A stretch of DNA of 64,000 bases from Flaviaestuariibacter sp. (GCA_025963645.1 JAOQAI010000013.1:124001-188000), one strand, 5' to 3'. Counted from the first letter of the stretch, positions 50,269-59,814 are shown. The notes: generated from the sequence alone by a model not told the origin. Numbers and translations are program-made.

Positions 50269-50447
50269 CCTCACCCCCGCCTCTCCGAAGGAGAGGAGCC
50301 AGCCACCACACAGACTCGGATCATGCTGTCACTGTCCCAGAATAGAAAAAGCCCTAACATGAAGATCTGTTAGGGCTTTTGATTATGTTCTGCTAAGCTG
50401 GCCTCTGTGCGGCAGCGAAGTCCCTCCTTCGGAGGGACTTAGGGAGG
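50269..50447. repeat. Composite palindromic element, copy B
   Basis: 179 bp. Left half CCTCACCCCCGCCTCTCC-GAAGGAGAGG, inner ACAGACTCGGATCATGCTGT, central terminator-like stem (50347-50380), inner CTAAGCTGGCCTCTGTGCGG, right half GTCCCTCC-TTCGGAGGGAC. It fills the space between the secreted-protein gene start and the tricorn gene stop. Confidence 0.85.
50347..50380. terminator. Terminator-like stem in the middle of copy B
   Basis: AAAAGCCCTAACA, 8-base loop, TGTTAGGGCTTTT: symmetrical, so usable in both directions. Copy C has the same stem with one inserted base pair (GCCCTCAACA/TGTTGAGGGC at 59003-59028). Confidence 0.75.
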
Positions 50448-50449
50448 TC

Positions 50450-53400
50450 TCAGAACCCCTTCTTCTCCTTCTGCCGCTTCACTTCCTCCTGCATTTCTTT
50501 CACCGCTCTTTCCAGCTGCGCATCCTTGCCTTTCAGTATCGACTTATAATCATTCTGCACTTTAATGTCTGGCTCTAGTTGCAGGTTCTCCGTTGGGCGG
50601 CCTTCCGCGCCAATGGTAGCCACCATCGGGATGCCGAACACCAGCGATGGATCAATTTGTGTTTCCCACCAAACCGCCGTACCCGTGCCCGGCACCGGCA
50701 TACCAATCGTTTTACCAATACCCAATTGCTTGTAGGCATACGGGAAAATGAAGGCGTCGGAATAGTTCGCTTCGCTCATAAGCACGGTAGATGGATTGCT
50801 CCATTTATTAGCGGGCTCACTAGTAGTTGGCGTAGCACCTTGTGGCGAAAAGCTTAGGTATTTCTTGCCGCTCAGGAAGGTCACCAGGTCATCATGCAAC
50901 CAACCGCCGCCATTGAAGCGGGTATCTACGATCAGCGCTTCTTTGCCGGCTGCCTTGCCCAGCACATCTTCGTAGGTGGTGCGATAGCTCGCATCGTTCA
51001 TGCCCTGCACATGCACGTAGCCTACTTTGCCGCCGGAGAGTTCTTCTACTTTCTTGCGGTTGTTCGCTACCCAACGTTTATAAAGCAAACCTTGTTCTTC
51101 ACCTTGTGTGATAGGTTTTGTTGTTTCATCCCAACGTTGCTTTGTTTCAGGGTCATACAGCGATAGCAATAGGTTCTTTCCGTTCTTGCGGTTCAGGAAG
51201 CGTGCCCAGTCACCATCATTGCCAATGGTTTCGCCATCGATCTTTTCAATGATCACGCCTTTTTTGATCTTGGTGCGGGCATTGATGAACGGTCCGCCTT
51301 CCAGCACTTCCATTACTTTCAAGCCGTCACCAGTAAAGGTTTCATCATACAGCATTCCCAGCGAAGCAGTATTGTCGGCGGTTTGTGCACCGCCACCGGC
51401 TGCAGGATTGAAACGTCCACCGGTATGCGATGCGTTCAACTCTCCTAAGAACTCGCTCAGTAATTCCTGGAAGTCATAGTTGTTATTGATATGCGGCAAG
51501 AACTTCGCGTAGGTATCGTGGTAGCCATTCCAGTTCACGCCACCGAGCTTCGGATCGTAAAACTTCTTCGTTACTTGCCGCCAGGTATGATCGAAAATAT
51601 AAGCCCGTTCGGCACCGGACCGCAGCACCATTTCACCATTCACGGTGATAGGCGATACCTTGCCACTTTCGGCATCTACTTTCACGATCTTGCCATCGCT
51701 TACCACAAATAAGGACTTGCCATCTTTCGATACATCCAGTCCTGCCGGACCGCCATCCATCTTGGCTACCAGCTTTGTTTCGCGGGTGCGGGGATTGGTC
51801 ATCCACAGGTCGTAGCCTTTCTCCATGCGGGCGGCAAAGAATAGCTTATCGCCATCGGTGTTCATCACATAATCCGAGATATTACCGGGGTTGATCGTAA
51901 GGCGCAGCTTGCGGTTGTCCAATCCTTCAAACAGCGGCTCCCAGCCTTTTTTCGGAGCAGTTATCTTCAGGCTTGTATCTTTTTTTGCCTCCTCTTTATC
52001 CTTGTCCTCCCGCTCTTTCAGCAGGGCAAATTCATCCTTAGTTAGTTTGAAACGGTCAAACGCATCCTGGTCAAAGAACATGGCATACACATCCACTTCA
52101 TGCTCTCCCTGAAATGCTAACGGTTTCTTACCATTGCGATCCGTTTCCCATAGCAACGCCTTTCCGCCAAACGCCCATTTTGGCGAGCCATCCGTAAAGC
52201 CGCTATTGGTTAGGTTCATGCGTTCACCACTGCCATCGGCACGCATCAGGGCTACTTCGTCCTCGCCCCAGCGCCCTTCGGAGGAATTAAACGCCAGCCA
52301 TTTGCCGTCCGGCGACCAGGTAAAATATTGGTCCCCGTCGGCATACGAAAAATTGATGCCTTTGGGTACAATGGTGCGGCTTTTCTTCGTGGCCAGGTTC
52401 ACCACTTTTAAAATATTGCGTTCTTCCAGGTAAGCGATCTCCTTGCCATCCGGCGAAAGCTCGGGTTGAAATTCATCCGCGTCAGTGGCTACTACGGGTT
52501 CTTCTTTTACTACGGTTGAAGCATAGAAATAAGCCTCCTCTTTCCGGTCGATTGAAGCGCGGTAAATATCCCAGCTGTTGCCGCGTTCGGTAGAGTAATA
52601 GATCGAACGTCCATCGGGGCTGAACTTCACGTTGCGCTCCTGTTGCGGTGTGTTGGTAATGCGCTTGGTAAAACCACCTTCTACAGAGGTCACAAACACT
52701 TCACCACGTACGACGAATGCGATCTCTTTACCATTAGGCGAAAGCGCTGTTTGCGTTACGTTCGCATTCACCGGAAGTATCTTATCGTCGTTGCCACGGA
52801 TATCGGCATTGATGCGGACGTCCACTTTCTGTGGTTGTCCGCCTTCCCGCATCGTGTACAATTCACCATCATTGGTAAAGCAAAGTGTGCCATCACCGGC
52901 GCGGCTCAGGAAGCGCACAGGATTGTCTTTTAGTTTAGTAAGCTGCGTTACTTCTTTACTGGCAAGCGAGCCTTTGTAAAGATTTTGATTACCGCCTTTT
53001 TCGCTTAAAAAGTAGAAGCTGTTATCATCGCTACCCCACACCGGGTCGCGGTCTTCGCCTTCGAAAGTGGATACCTGCGTGTATTCATCCTTCTTCGGAT
53101 CATATACCCAGATGTCGCGGGTTACAGACGAAGTATGGTGCTTGCGCAGGGCATCTTCATAACCCTTGCGGTCCTGGAAAATAAGTTTGTCGCCCTTGCT
53201 GTTGAAGCGGGCAAACTCGGCGCCGGCAGAGTTGAACATAATAGATCGTCCCCCCGTTACCGGTACCTGGTAAAGCTTTTGAAACAGCCCGCGATTTGGA
53301 AAGCGTGCCGAGGTATAAACATCATTACGATTGGTGCCGAACAACACCGTCTTCCCATCCGGCGCAAAATCATACGGCACATCGGCGCTTGAGTTGAACG

Positions 53401-53710
53401 TCAGGCGCTTCGCTTCACCACCAGTTGCAGGCATCACAAACACATCGAAGTTGCCATAGCGATCTGATGCAAAGGCCAGCCATTTACCATCGCGGCTCCA
53501 GACCGGCATATAATCATAAGCTTCGTGCATGGTGAGCGGCGTGGCATCGCCGCCTGAAGAAGGTACTTTGTACAAGTCGCCTTTGTAGCTGAAGACGATC
53601 GTTTTGCCGTCCGGCGCAATAGAAGGATATCGCAGCCACAGGGGCGCTGTTTGGGCGATGCTTTGGAGGCTTGCTACAACAGCCCCGATCGCCAGCAGTC
53701 GTTTCATCAT
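50450..53710 (-). CDS. Tricorn-like protease (propeller + PDZ + S41 peptidase)
   Basis: 1086 residues with a signal peptide. Two beta-propellers of WD40/TolB-like repeats (about 25-680, repeated SPDGK motifs: SPNGKEIAFV, SPDGRSIYYS, SPDGKEIAYL, SPDGKWLAFN), a helical bundle, a PDZ domain (about 825-890, GVIIEKIDGETI) and a C-terminal S41 peptidase with the nucleophile Ser984 in EANYSDAF and DTRFNGGGWLHDDL preceding it. Tricorn homologues degrade oligopeptides; here it would act in the periplasm. Length and order are normal. Divergent to the M23 gene. Confidence 0.94.
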   Translation of the reverse strand: MMKRLLAIGAVVASLQSIAQTAPLWLRYPSIAPDGKTIVFSYKGDLYKVPSSGGDATPLTMHEAYDYMPVWSRDGKWLAFASDRYGNFDVFVMPATGGEAKRLTFNSSADVPYDFAPDGKTVLFGTNRNDVYTSARFPNRGLFQKLYQVPVTGGRSIMFNSAGAEFARFNSKGDKLIFQDRKGYEDALRKHHTSSVTRDIWVYDPKKDEYTQVSTFEGEDRDPVWGSDDNSFYFLSEKGGNQNLYKGSLASKEVTQLTKLKDNPVRFLSRAGDGTLCFTNDGELYTMREGGQPQKVDVRINADIRGNDDKILPVNANVTQTALSPNGKEIAFVVRGEVFVTSVEGGFTKRITNTPQQERNVKFSPDGRSIYYSTERGNSWDIYRASIDRKEEAYFYASTVVKEEPVVATDADEFQPELSPDGKEIAYLEERNILKVVNLATKKSRTIVPKGINFSYADGDQYFTWSPDGKWLAFNSSEGRWGEDEVALMRADGSGERMNLTNSGFTDGSPKWAFGGKALLWETDRNGKKPLAFQGEHEVDVYAMFFDQDAFDRFKLTKDEFALLKEREDKDKEEAKKDTSLKITAPKKGWEPLFEGLDNRKLRLTINPGNISDYVMNTDGDKLFFAARMEKGYDLWMTNPRTRETKLVAKMDGGPAGLDVSKDGKSLFVVSDGKIVKVDAESGKVSPITVNGEMVLRSGAERAYIFDHTWRQVTKKFYDPKLGGVNWNGYHDTYAKFLPHINNNYDFQELLSEFLGELNASHTGGRFNPAAGGGAQTADNTASLGMLYDETFTGDGLKVMEVLEGGPFINARTKIKKGVIIEKIDGETIGNDGDWARFLNRKNGKNLLLSLYDPETKQRWDETTKPITQGEEQGLLYKRWVANNRKKVEELSGGKVGYVHVQGMNDASYRTTYEDVLGKAAGKEALIVDTRFNGGGWLHDDLVTFLSGKKYLSFSPQGATPTTSEPANKWSNPSTVLMSEANYSDAFIFPYAYKQLGIGKTIGMPVPGTGTAVWWETQIDPSLVFGIPMVATIGAEGRPTENLQLEPDIKVQNDYKSILKGKDAQLERAVKEMQEEVKRQKEKKGF

Positions 53711-53721
53711 ATTGTTTCCTT

Positions 53722-53729
53722 TAGTTTTG
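53722..53729 (+). promoter_or_regulatory. Promoter -7 box of the M23 peptidase gene
   Basis: TAGTTTTG matches TAnnTTTG, about 37 bp before the ATG at 53766, in the 55-bp gap between divergent genes. Confidence 0.5.
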
Positions 53730-53765
53730 AAGTGTGAAGTGCTTTAAAGATATAAACGGAATAGC

Positions 53766-54605
53766 ATGAACGATAAAAAATTGGAAGAGCGGTTGCAGGC
53801 TTACGCAGGTACATTTCATCCCGTAGTGCCTTTTGGGAAAGAAGACGGTTTGCTACTGATGGATTTTACCGCGGCCAATACTGAACTAACGCCTGAAATA
53901 CTAAATGATACAGAGCGCTTTAGCCAGTATGTAAGGCAAAAGCTGCAAGCTGCTGGCGCTACCTATGGCATTGGCGGGTACGGCGAGCACCGTACGATCT
54001 ACAGCCGCAGTACTGTCTTTGATGCAAAACCGACCTCCTCAAACCCCTCCGAAGGAGGGGCTTTGCCACCCCACCATGGCCTGCTTACCTACGAACACGA
54101 TATAAATTTTGACTCGTCGCAAAGCGGGCCCAGCGAGAGGGCTTCTCCCCCGTTGGGGGAGCCGAAGGGGGCTCCCCGCCGTTTGCATTTAGGCATCGAC
54201 ATCTGGGGACCTGCCGGAGTGCCTATTTACGCACCTTTGGAAGGCACGGTACATAGCTTTGCCTTTAATGATGCTTACGGCGATTACGGCGCTACGCTCA
54301 TTCTGCAGCACGAGTTGGAAGGTGTCATCTTTCACACGCTCTATGGGCACCTGAGCCTGCATTCCATTGAAGATAAGCGGGAAGGACAGGACATTGCTAA
54401 AGGCGATTGGATAGCTGCTTTTGGAGAGCCGGCCGAGAACGGCTACTGGCCGCCGCACCTGCATTTCCAGGTGATACAGGACATGCGGGGGATGAAAGGC
54501 GACTTTCCGGGTGTGTGTAAGTTTTCAGAAGGAGAAAGTTATTTAGCGAATGGTCCTGATGGGGATTTGATATTGGGGATGGTGAAATATGCAGTAGCGC
54601 AATAA
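53766..54605 (+). CDS. M23 family peptidase with a palindromic in-frame insert
   Basis: 279 residues, no signal peptide visible, so probably cytosolic or released by other means. Zinc motif HLGID (His141, Asp145), YGHLSLH and HLHFQ (His231, His233) are complete. Between the N-terminal alpha domain (residues 1-88, ending IYSRSTVFDA) and the catalytic domain lie about 50 low-complexity residues (SSNPSEGGALPP ... RASPPLGEPKGAPRR) encoded by two palindromes (54031-54180), which looks like an insertion just ahead of the active-site domain. Confidence 0.9.
   Translation: MNDKKLEERLQAYAGTFHPVVPFGKEDGLLLMDFTAANTELTPEILNDTERFSQYVRQKLQAAGATYGIGGYGEHRTIYSRSTVFDAKPTSSNPSEGGALPPHHGLLTYEHDINFDSSQSGPSERASPPLGEPKGAPRRLHLGIDIWGPAGVPIYAPLEGTVHSFAFNDAYGDYGATLILQHELEGVIFHTLYGHLSLHSIEDKREGQDIAKGDWIAAFGEPAENGYWPPHLHFQVIQDMRGMKGDFPGVCKFSEGESYLANGPDGDLILGMVKYAVAQ
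54031..54180 (+). repeat. Palindromic element inserted in frame in the M23 gene
   Basis: Two hairpins, ACCCCTCC-GAAGGAGGGG near 54042-54061 and CTCCCCC-GTTGGGGGAG followed by CCGAAGGGGGC near 54144-54173, 80 bp apart. The sequence between codes for HHGLLTYEHDINF and neighbours. Different arm sequence from the leuS elements, but the same style (C/T-rich left arm). Confidence 0.75.
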
Positions 54606-54768
54606 AATAAGCGAACAAGGCATTAAAGCACCTCAACGATACCGTAGTGATTAACTCCAACGAAGCCTGCCCAAGTTCCTATGTAGTAAGACAATCCTGC
54701 AAAGCGAAAATGCCAATAGGAAAGCCCGCGAAAATAAAGCCTATTATTGTAAATAATTTAAATACCAA

Positions 54769-55206
54769 ATGAAAAACATTTTTCTTGCTGAAGACGATGC
54801 GGACGATCGGAATTTTTTTGAGGACGCGCTACAGCAAGTAACAATTCCAACTCATCTGACCCTTGCAAATAATGGTCTGGAGTTGATGAATAACCTTAAA
54901 ACCGTTACCGAACCGCCGCCACCACATATTGTTTTCTTAGACCTGAATATGCCCTTGAAAGATGGCTTTCAGTGTTTGGAGGAAATAAGAAATACTCCCA
55001 AGATTAAAGGCATTCCCGTAGTCATATTCTCAACCACAGCCTCTGAGGACGCAGTAAATAAAACATACGAGCTGGGGGCAAATTATTATATCTGCAAACC
55101 GCGTTCCTTTGACCTTTTAGTAAAAGCTATTCAAACGGTATTGTCTCTAGAAATGTGGCAAGAGCCTCAGCCACGTAAGGAAAAATTTGTATTATCAATA
55201 ACCTGA
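54769..55206 (+). CDS. Single-domain response regulator (Rcp1-like)
   Basis: 145 residues, receiver domain only: acidic residues in LAEDDADDRNFF, phospho-acceptor Asp58 in VFLDLNMPLKDG, Thr/Ser in FSTTAS and Lys in YICKPRS. No output domain. The next gene is a histidine kinase starting 1 bp later, so it is probably that kinase's receiver, as in phytochrome/Rcp pairs. Upstream 54606-54768 holds no other gene. Confidence 0.92.
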   Translation: MKNIFLAEDDADDRNFFEDALQQVTIPTHLTLANNGLELMNNLKTVTEPPPPHIVFLDLNMPLKDGFQCLEEIRNTPKIKGIPVVIFSTTASEDAVNKTYELGANYYICKPRSFDLLVKAIQTVLSLEMWQEPQPRKEKFVLSIT

Positions 55207-55207
55207 T

Positions 55208-56986
55208 ATGCCGGAAAAAAAATTATCTGATGCCATCCGGGAACTTGCTTTTGAAATTGAGGAGAGGGAAAAAAGGGCGGCAGAATTAGTTGTTTCCAAT
55301 AAGGAGCACAGCTTACAATACGAGGAGAGCTTAAAGGAAACGTTGGATTATAAATATGCGCTTGACCAATCATCCATCGTTGCTATTACAGACCAGAAGG
55401 GCATTATAAAATATGTAAATAGTAATTTTTGCAAGATCTCAAAATATAGCTCTAACGAACTGATAGGGCAGGACCACCGCATTATTAATGCAGATTATCA
55501 CCCCAAAGAATTCATCCAGGATCTATGGGTGACCATAGCTAACGGAAAAATCTGGAAAGGAGAATTAAAGAACAAGGCAAAAGACGGCAGCATTTACTGG
55601 GTGGACACCACGATCGTTCCATTCCTTAACGAAAACAATAAACCTTACCAGTATATTGCCATAAGGGCAGACATAACTGAGCGAAAGAAGGCCGAAGCGC
55701 AAATTATAGCTAACAAGGAGGAGAAGGAGAAGCGAGCCGAAGAACTGATCATAGCGAATAAAGAGCTGCTTTTTCAAAATGAAGAAAAAGAAAAGCGTGC
55801 CGCCGAATTAATTATTGCAAACAAGGAACTTCTTTTCCAGAATGAGGAGAAGGAAAAGCGTGCCGCCGAACTAATTATAGCGAATAAGGAACTGCGTTTT
55901 CAGAACGAAGAAAAAGAAAAAAGAGCAGCAGAGTTAGGCATAGCCAATATAGAACTTGCTTTCCAAGATGAAGAAAAGGAAAAAAGAGCTGCGGAATTAG
56001 TTATAGCAAATAAGGAGCTGATCTTTCAAAACGAAGAGAAAGAAAAGCGGGCGGAAGAACTTGTCATTGCTAACAAGGAACTGCGTTTTCAAAATAGTGA
56101 GAAGGAAAAACGAGCTGCTGAACTGATCATAGCCAACCAGGAATTGCTTTTTCAAAGCGAAGAAAAGGAAAAGCGAGCAGAAGAATTGATCATTGCCAAT
56201 AAGGAACTCCTTTTCCAAAATGAGGAAAAAGAAAAGCGGGCAGCAGAATTAGCCTTTGCTAATAAAGAATTGGAATCATTCAATTACATTTCGAGTCATG
56301 ACCTGCAAGAGCCCTTACGGAAGATACAAACTTTCTCGACCCGTATTATTACAGACGAACTAGAAAACCTTTCTGACAAAGGCAAAGAATATTTTTTACG
56401 GATTAATGATGCAGCCAGCCGTATGCAAACCCTTATTGCTGATCTGCTTGCCTACTCCCGGATAAGTACAGCCAAACGAAAATTTGAGAATACCGACCTC
56501 GACGCCATAGCACAGGAAGTAAAAAAAGATTTCAAAGAAGTCATCGCTGAAAAAAATGCAACCATTGACATAGGCAAAATGGGTGCGGCGAATATTATAC
56601 CTTTTCAGTTTCGGCAACTTATGCATAACCTTATTGGCAATGCACTTAAGTTTTCTCGTGCTGGTGTATCACCACAAATCACGATAAGAAGGAAAAACGT
56701 AAAAGGCAGTGAAGTAAAAGACCAAAAGCTTTTACCCGAAGAAGACTATTGCCATATTACGGTTGCGGACAACGGCATTGGCTTTGCCCCGGAATACAAA
56801 GAGCACATCTTTGAAATATTCAAGCGTCTTCACGACGCTGAAAAAATAACGGGCACAGGCATAGGGCTCACCATCGTAAAAAAGATCATTGCTAATCACA
56901 ACGGTATCATTACGGCAACAGGAGAACTAAATAAGGGAGCAACCTTTGATATTTATATTCCATTTCTTCCCCCGCCGGTTTCCTGA
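55208..56986 (+). CDS. PAS-domain histidine kinase with long heptad coiled-coil linker
   Basis: 592 residues, no membrane helix. Short N-terminal helix with one EKRAAELVVSNKEHSLQ copy, PAS domain (about 50-160, ending ADITERKKAE), then nine tandem units of 21 residues (EEKEKRAAELIIANKELLF type) at about residues 169-358, HisKA with SSHDLQEPLRKIQTFS (His364) and HATPase_c with DNGIGF and GTGIGLTIVKK. The 21-residue unit is three heptads, so it forms a rigid signalling coil. It starts 1 bp after the response regulator gene; the two form an operon. Confidence 0.93.
   Translation: MPEKKLSDAIRELAFEIEEREKRAAELVVSNKEHSLQYEESLKETLDYKYALDQSSIVAITDQKGIIKYVNSNFCKISKYSSNELIGQDHRIINADYHPKEFIQDLWVTIANGKIWKGELKNKAKDGSIYWVDTTIVPFLNENNKPYQYIAIRADITERKKAEAQIIANKEEKEKRAEELIIANKELLFQNEEKEKRAAELIIANKELLFQNEEKEKRAAELIIANKELRFQNEEKEKRAAELGIANIELAFQDEEKEKRAAELVIANKELIFQNEEKEKRAEELVIANKELRFQNSEKEKRAAELIIANQELLFQSEEKEKRAEELIIANKELLFQNEEKEKRAAELAFANKELESFNYISSHDLQEPLRKIQTFSTRIITDELENLSDKGKEYFLRINDAASRMQTLIADLLAYSRISTAKRKFENTDLDAIAQEVKKDFKEVIAEKNATIDIGKMGAANIIPFQFRQLMHNLIGNALKFSRAGVSPQITIRRKNVKGSEVKDQKLLPEEDYCHITVADNGIGFAPEYKEHIFEIFKRLHDAEKITGTGIGLTIVKKIIANHNGIITATGELNKGATFDIYIPFLPPPVS
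55712..56281 (+). repeat. 63-bp coding repeat, nine units, inside the PAS kinase
   Basis: First unit 66 bp, then eight of 63 bp starting at 55778, 55841, 55904, 55967, 56030, 56093, 56156 and 56219. The protein sequence is nearly constant while third codon positions vary widely, so the units are old and held by selection on the coil rather than being recently copied. Confidence 0.9.
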
Positions 56987-57078
56987 AACTGCTTGCAATA
57001 ACGTGCATGCCGCTGTGTCTCCACAAGTCCATCGTTCCTGGTTTATCCATCTGTTGTTGTAGCAGAACGACGCAAAAT

Positions 57079-57738
57079 TTAATGGACCACCTTGAAATTA
57101 AAAAGCGGTGTGTGCAGTGATTGCATTACCTGCACCCAAAACGGCACAATGGCTTCCATGCCCCGGGCAGCGCTGATGTCGCCAAGGTCCACCAGGTTTG
57201 TGCGGGTCCAGTAAAAGTTATCAGCTAACAGGTCCTTTATGGTTTCCTTAGCCGTTACATCATTGCCGCATAGGTAAAGCGTATGGTCGCCGCCATTCAC
57301 GACCCGGGCATCTACCATCACTTTATAATTCAGCGTATTCAGGGCTTTTACGATCCGGGCGCCAGGCAGCGCTGCCTGCAATTGCTCGCCCAAAGAAACA
57401 TTGCGATACGCTTCCAAAATGCCGGGCGGCATGCCCCCTGAAAAGTCCAGGGGATTAGTGGTATCGATCACTGCTTTACCTGTCACATGTTCCTGCGCTA
57501 TTTGGGCCGCCGCCTCCAGCGCAAAAGAACCATTCAGGCAAAAGAACAGGAGTTCGCCGTAAGCAGCGGTATCATCAAAGTTGCCTATTTCGGCATTTGT
57601 GGGCTGACTCGCCTGCCAGCTAACCGCTTTTTCATTCCCCGCCGTACGGCTGCCCATCATCACGCTATGTCCTGCCTTTACCAAAGCCGTTGCAATCGCT
57701 TGTCCTACACTGCCCGTTCCTAACACCCCTATTTTCAT
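57079..57738 (-). CDS. NADPH-dependent reductase of the F420:NADP oxidoreductase-like family
   Basis: 219 residues from ATG 57738. A Rossmann motif [13 protein letters not shown] at the very N-terminus and GSRT for NADP 2'-phosphate binding; a catalytic helical part follows ([15 protein letters not shown]). The fold is that of NPD/coenzyme F420-dependent reductases and pyrroline-carboxylate reductase-like enzymes; substrate unknown. A longer frame from 57780 lies upstream of the -7 box at 57754-57761. Divergent to ruvB. Confidence 0.85.
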   Translation of the reverse strand: MKIGVLGTGSVGQAIATALVKAGHSVMMGSRTAGNEKAVSWQASQPTNAEIGNFDDTAAYGELLFFCLNGSFALEAAAQIAQEHVTGKAVIDTTNPLDFSGGMPPGILEAYRNVSLGEQLQAALPGARIVKALNTLNYKVMVDARVVNGGDHTLYLCGNDVTAKETIKDLLADNFYWTRTNLVDLGDISAARGMEAIVPFWVQVMQSLHTPLFNFKVVH

Positions 57739-57753
57739 CTGCCATTTTGTGGG

Positions 57754-57761
57754 CAAAAGTA
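57754..57761 (-). promoter_or_regulatory. Promoter -7 box of the reductase gene
   Basis: Minus-strand TACTTTTG matches TAnnTTTG, 16 bp before the ATG at 57738, which sets the start. Confidence 0.55.
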
Positions 57762-57864
57762 CGGCGTGGTGCAGGCGCATTTCCTAAATACCCGTCAGGA
57801 CTTTAAGCTTTTTTGTGCTAAAAAATTTGGGAAATTGATTAGCTTTACCACCATTCAAACAAGC

Positions 57865-58914
57865 ATGAGCAACCCGAATTTATCATCTGGAAAAGAAGGT
57901 CTTTCCGCCGCCGAGAAAGAGTTCGAGAACGGTATCCGTCCTACAGAGATCGAGGACTTTTCCGGCCAGCCCCAGATCATTGAGAACATCAAGATATTCA
58001 TCAAAGCCGCTAAGATGCGCGGCGAAGCCTTAGACCACGTGCTTTTTCACGGACCTCCCGGTTTAGGAAAGACAACGCTCTCCCGTATCGTCGCCAACGA
58101 ACTCGGCGTGAACATCAAAGAAACCTCCGGGCCAGTCATCGAAAAGCCCGGTGATCTTGCTGGCTTGCTTACCAACCTCCAGCCGAATGATGTGCTGTTC
58201 ATCGACGAGATCCATCGCCTTTCTACTGTTGTGGAGGAATACCTCTACTCCGCGATGGAGGATTATAAGATTGACATAATGATCGATACGGGTCCCAATG
58301 CCCGCTCCATCCAGATCAACCTGAACCAGTTTACGCTGATCGGTGCTACCACCCGCAGCGGCTTGCTGACTGCACCGCTGCTATCTCGCTTTGCTATCAA
58401 ATCGCGGCTCGAATATTATGATTCCAAAACCCTCCAAAAAATTATCCTTCGTGCAGCCGATATTTTGAAGGTGCCGATCACTACAGATGCGGCTGGTGAG
58501 ATCTCCCGCCGCAGCCGGGGCACACCGCGTATTGCCAATGGTTTGCTGCGCCGCGTTCGCGATTTTGCACAGGTGCTCAACGACGGGCAGATCGATTTCG
58601 GTATTACGGAGCACTCCCTCAAAGCCCTGAATGTAGATGTACACGGATTGGACGATATGGACAACCGCATCCTTTCCACCATCATTGATAAGTTCAAAGG
58701 TGGCCCGGTCGGGATCACCACCATTGCAACTTCCGTAGGCGAAGAATCTGGTACGATTGAAGAGGTGTATGAGCCATTCCTTATCCAGGAAGGCTTCCTA
58801 ATGCGGACACCGCGAGGTAGAGAAGCCACCGATAAAGCGTACAAGCATTTAGGAAAAATAAGACCACTGTATAGTTCGTCGGGTTCGTTGTTTACGCAGG
58901 GGGAGGACCTGTAA
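57865..58914 (+). CDS. ruvB: Holliday junction branch migration ATPase RuvB
   Basis: 349 residues from ATG 57865. AAA+ ATPase: [15 protein letters not shown], Walker [14 protein letters not shown], Walker [11 protein letters not shown], sensor 1 [17 protein letters not shown] and the arginine finger region, then the C-terminal winged helix with [15 protein letters not shown]. Drives branch migration with RuvA. ruvA is not adjacent; ruvC is at 38552. The longer frame from 57766 is not supported by family length. It ends 3 bp before composite repeat C. Confidence 0.96.
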   Translation: MSNPNLSSGKEGLSAAEKEFENGIRPTEIEDFSGQPQIIENIKIFIKAAKMRGEALDHVLFHGPPGLGKTTLSRIVANELGVNIKETSGPVIEKPGDLAGLLTNLQPNDVLFIDEIHRLSTVVEEYLYSAMEDYKIDIMIDTGPNARSIQINLNQFTLIGATTRSGLLTAPLLSRFAIKSRLEYYDSKTLQKIILRAADILKVPITTDAAGEISRRSRGTPRIANGLLRRVRDFAQVLNDGQIDFGITEHSLKALNVDVHGLDDMDNRILSTIIDKFKGGPVGITTIATSVGEESGTIEEVYEPFLIQEGFLMRTPRGREATDKAYKHLGKIRPLYSSSGSLFTQGEDL

Positions 58915-58917
58915 ACA

Positions 58918-59102
58918 CCTCACCCTAACCCTCTCCTCGCAGGAGAGGGAACAGCCACCGCACAGACCCGGATAGTACAGTCTTCATTATGAAATAGAAA
59001 AAGCCCTCAACAGATTTGTGTTGAGGGCTATATATTATTATCGTTGCAAAGCTGGCCTTCTGTGCGTAGAAGCCCCTCTCCTTCAGGAGAGGCGGGGTGA
59101 GG
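58918..59102. repeat. Composite palindromic element, copy C
   Basis: 185 bp filling the gap between convergent ruvB and a response regulator gene. Left CCTCACCCTAACCCTCTCC-TCGCAGGAGAGGG, inner ACAGCCACCGCACAGACCCGG, central stem GCCCTCAACA...TGTTGAGGGC (59003-59028), inner AAGCTGGCCTTCTGTGCG, right CCCCTCTCC-TTCAGGAGAGGCGGGGTGAGG. Inner CGCACAGA pairs with TCTGTGCG. Confidence 0.88.
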
Positions 59103-59103
59103 T

Positions 59104-59814
59104 TTAGGCACCCGGCGTATCCTGCACCACCAACCTAAAACCGTTACCATGAATATTCACGATCTCGATCTTCGGGTCTTCCCGCAGGTACTTACGCAGC
59201 TTGGCAATATACACGTCCATACTGCGACCGTTGAAATAGGTATCGCTGCCCCAAATGCGCTTCAATGCCTGCTCTCTTGGTAAGAGGTCGTTCAGGTGCT
59301 CGCAAAGCATTTTCAGAAGCTCGTTTTCTTTAGGAGAAAGGGTTTGTGTTTTGCCTTCTACCGTTAGCTGGCGCAGCTTTGGATTGAAATGGTAGGTAGA
59401 AAGATCGAACTCTTTATTATCCGCTTCGCGGTTCAGTTCTTCGTTGCGCTTCAGGATCGCTTTGATCTTATGCAGCAGCACTTCCGAATCAAAAGGCTTG
59501 GTGATATAATCGTCTGCACCCAGTTTATAACCTTGAATGATGTCTTCCTTCATGGTTTTAGCGCTCAAAAAGAAGAGCGGCACGTCCGGATTGATATCGC
59601 GGATCTCTTCTGCTAAGGTGAAGCCGTCCATATTGGGCATCATCACATCCAGCAGGCAGAGTTCAAAGCTTTCGCGTTGAAAAGCTGCCAAGCCCAGGCG
59701 GCCATCCCGCTCCAGCGTTACATCATAATCGTTCAGTTCCAGGTAATTCTTCAGTACACTCCCCAGGTTCGGATCATCCTCGCATAATAAAATTTTCGCT
59801 TTCTTTCCTTCCAT
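59104..59814 (-). CDS. OmpR-family response regulator (RprY-like)
   Basis: 236 residues from ATG 59814. Receiver domain with LLCEDDPNLG, Asp56 in LCLLDVMMPNMDG and Lys in DDYITKPF; Trans_reg_C domain with SMDVYIAKLRKYLREDP and the GNGFRLVV hairpin. This matches the single OmpR-type regulator widespread in Bacteroidota (RprY). The cognate kinase is not adjacent. The annotated longer start at 59865 adds a leader without homology. Its stop lies 2 bp from repeat C. Confidence 0.9.
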   Translation of the reverse strand: MEGKKAKILLCEDDPNLGSVLKNYLELNDYDVTLERDGRLGLAAFQRESFELCLLDVMMPNMDGFTLAEEIRDINPDVPLFFLSAKTMKEDIIQGYKLGADDYITKPFDSEVLLHKIKAILKRNEELNREADNKEFDLSTYHFNPKLRQLTVEGKTQTLSPKENELLKMLCEHLNDLLPREQALKRIWGSDTYFNGRSMDVYIAKLRKYLREDPKIEIVNIHGNGFRLVVQDTPGA

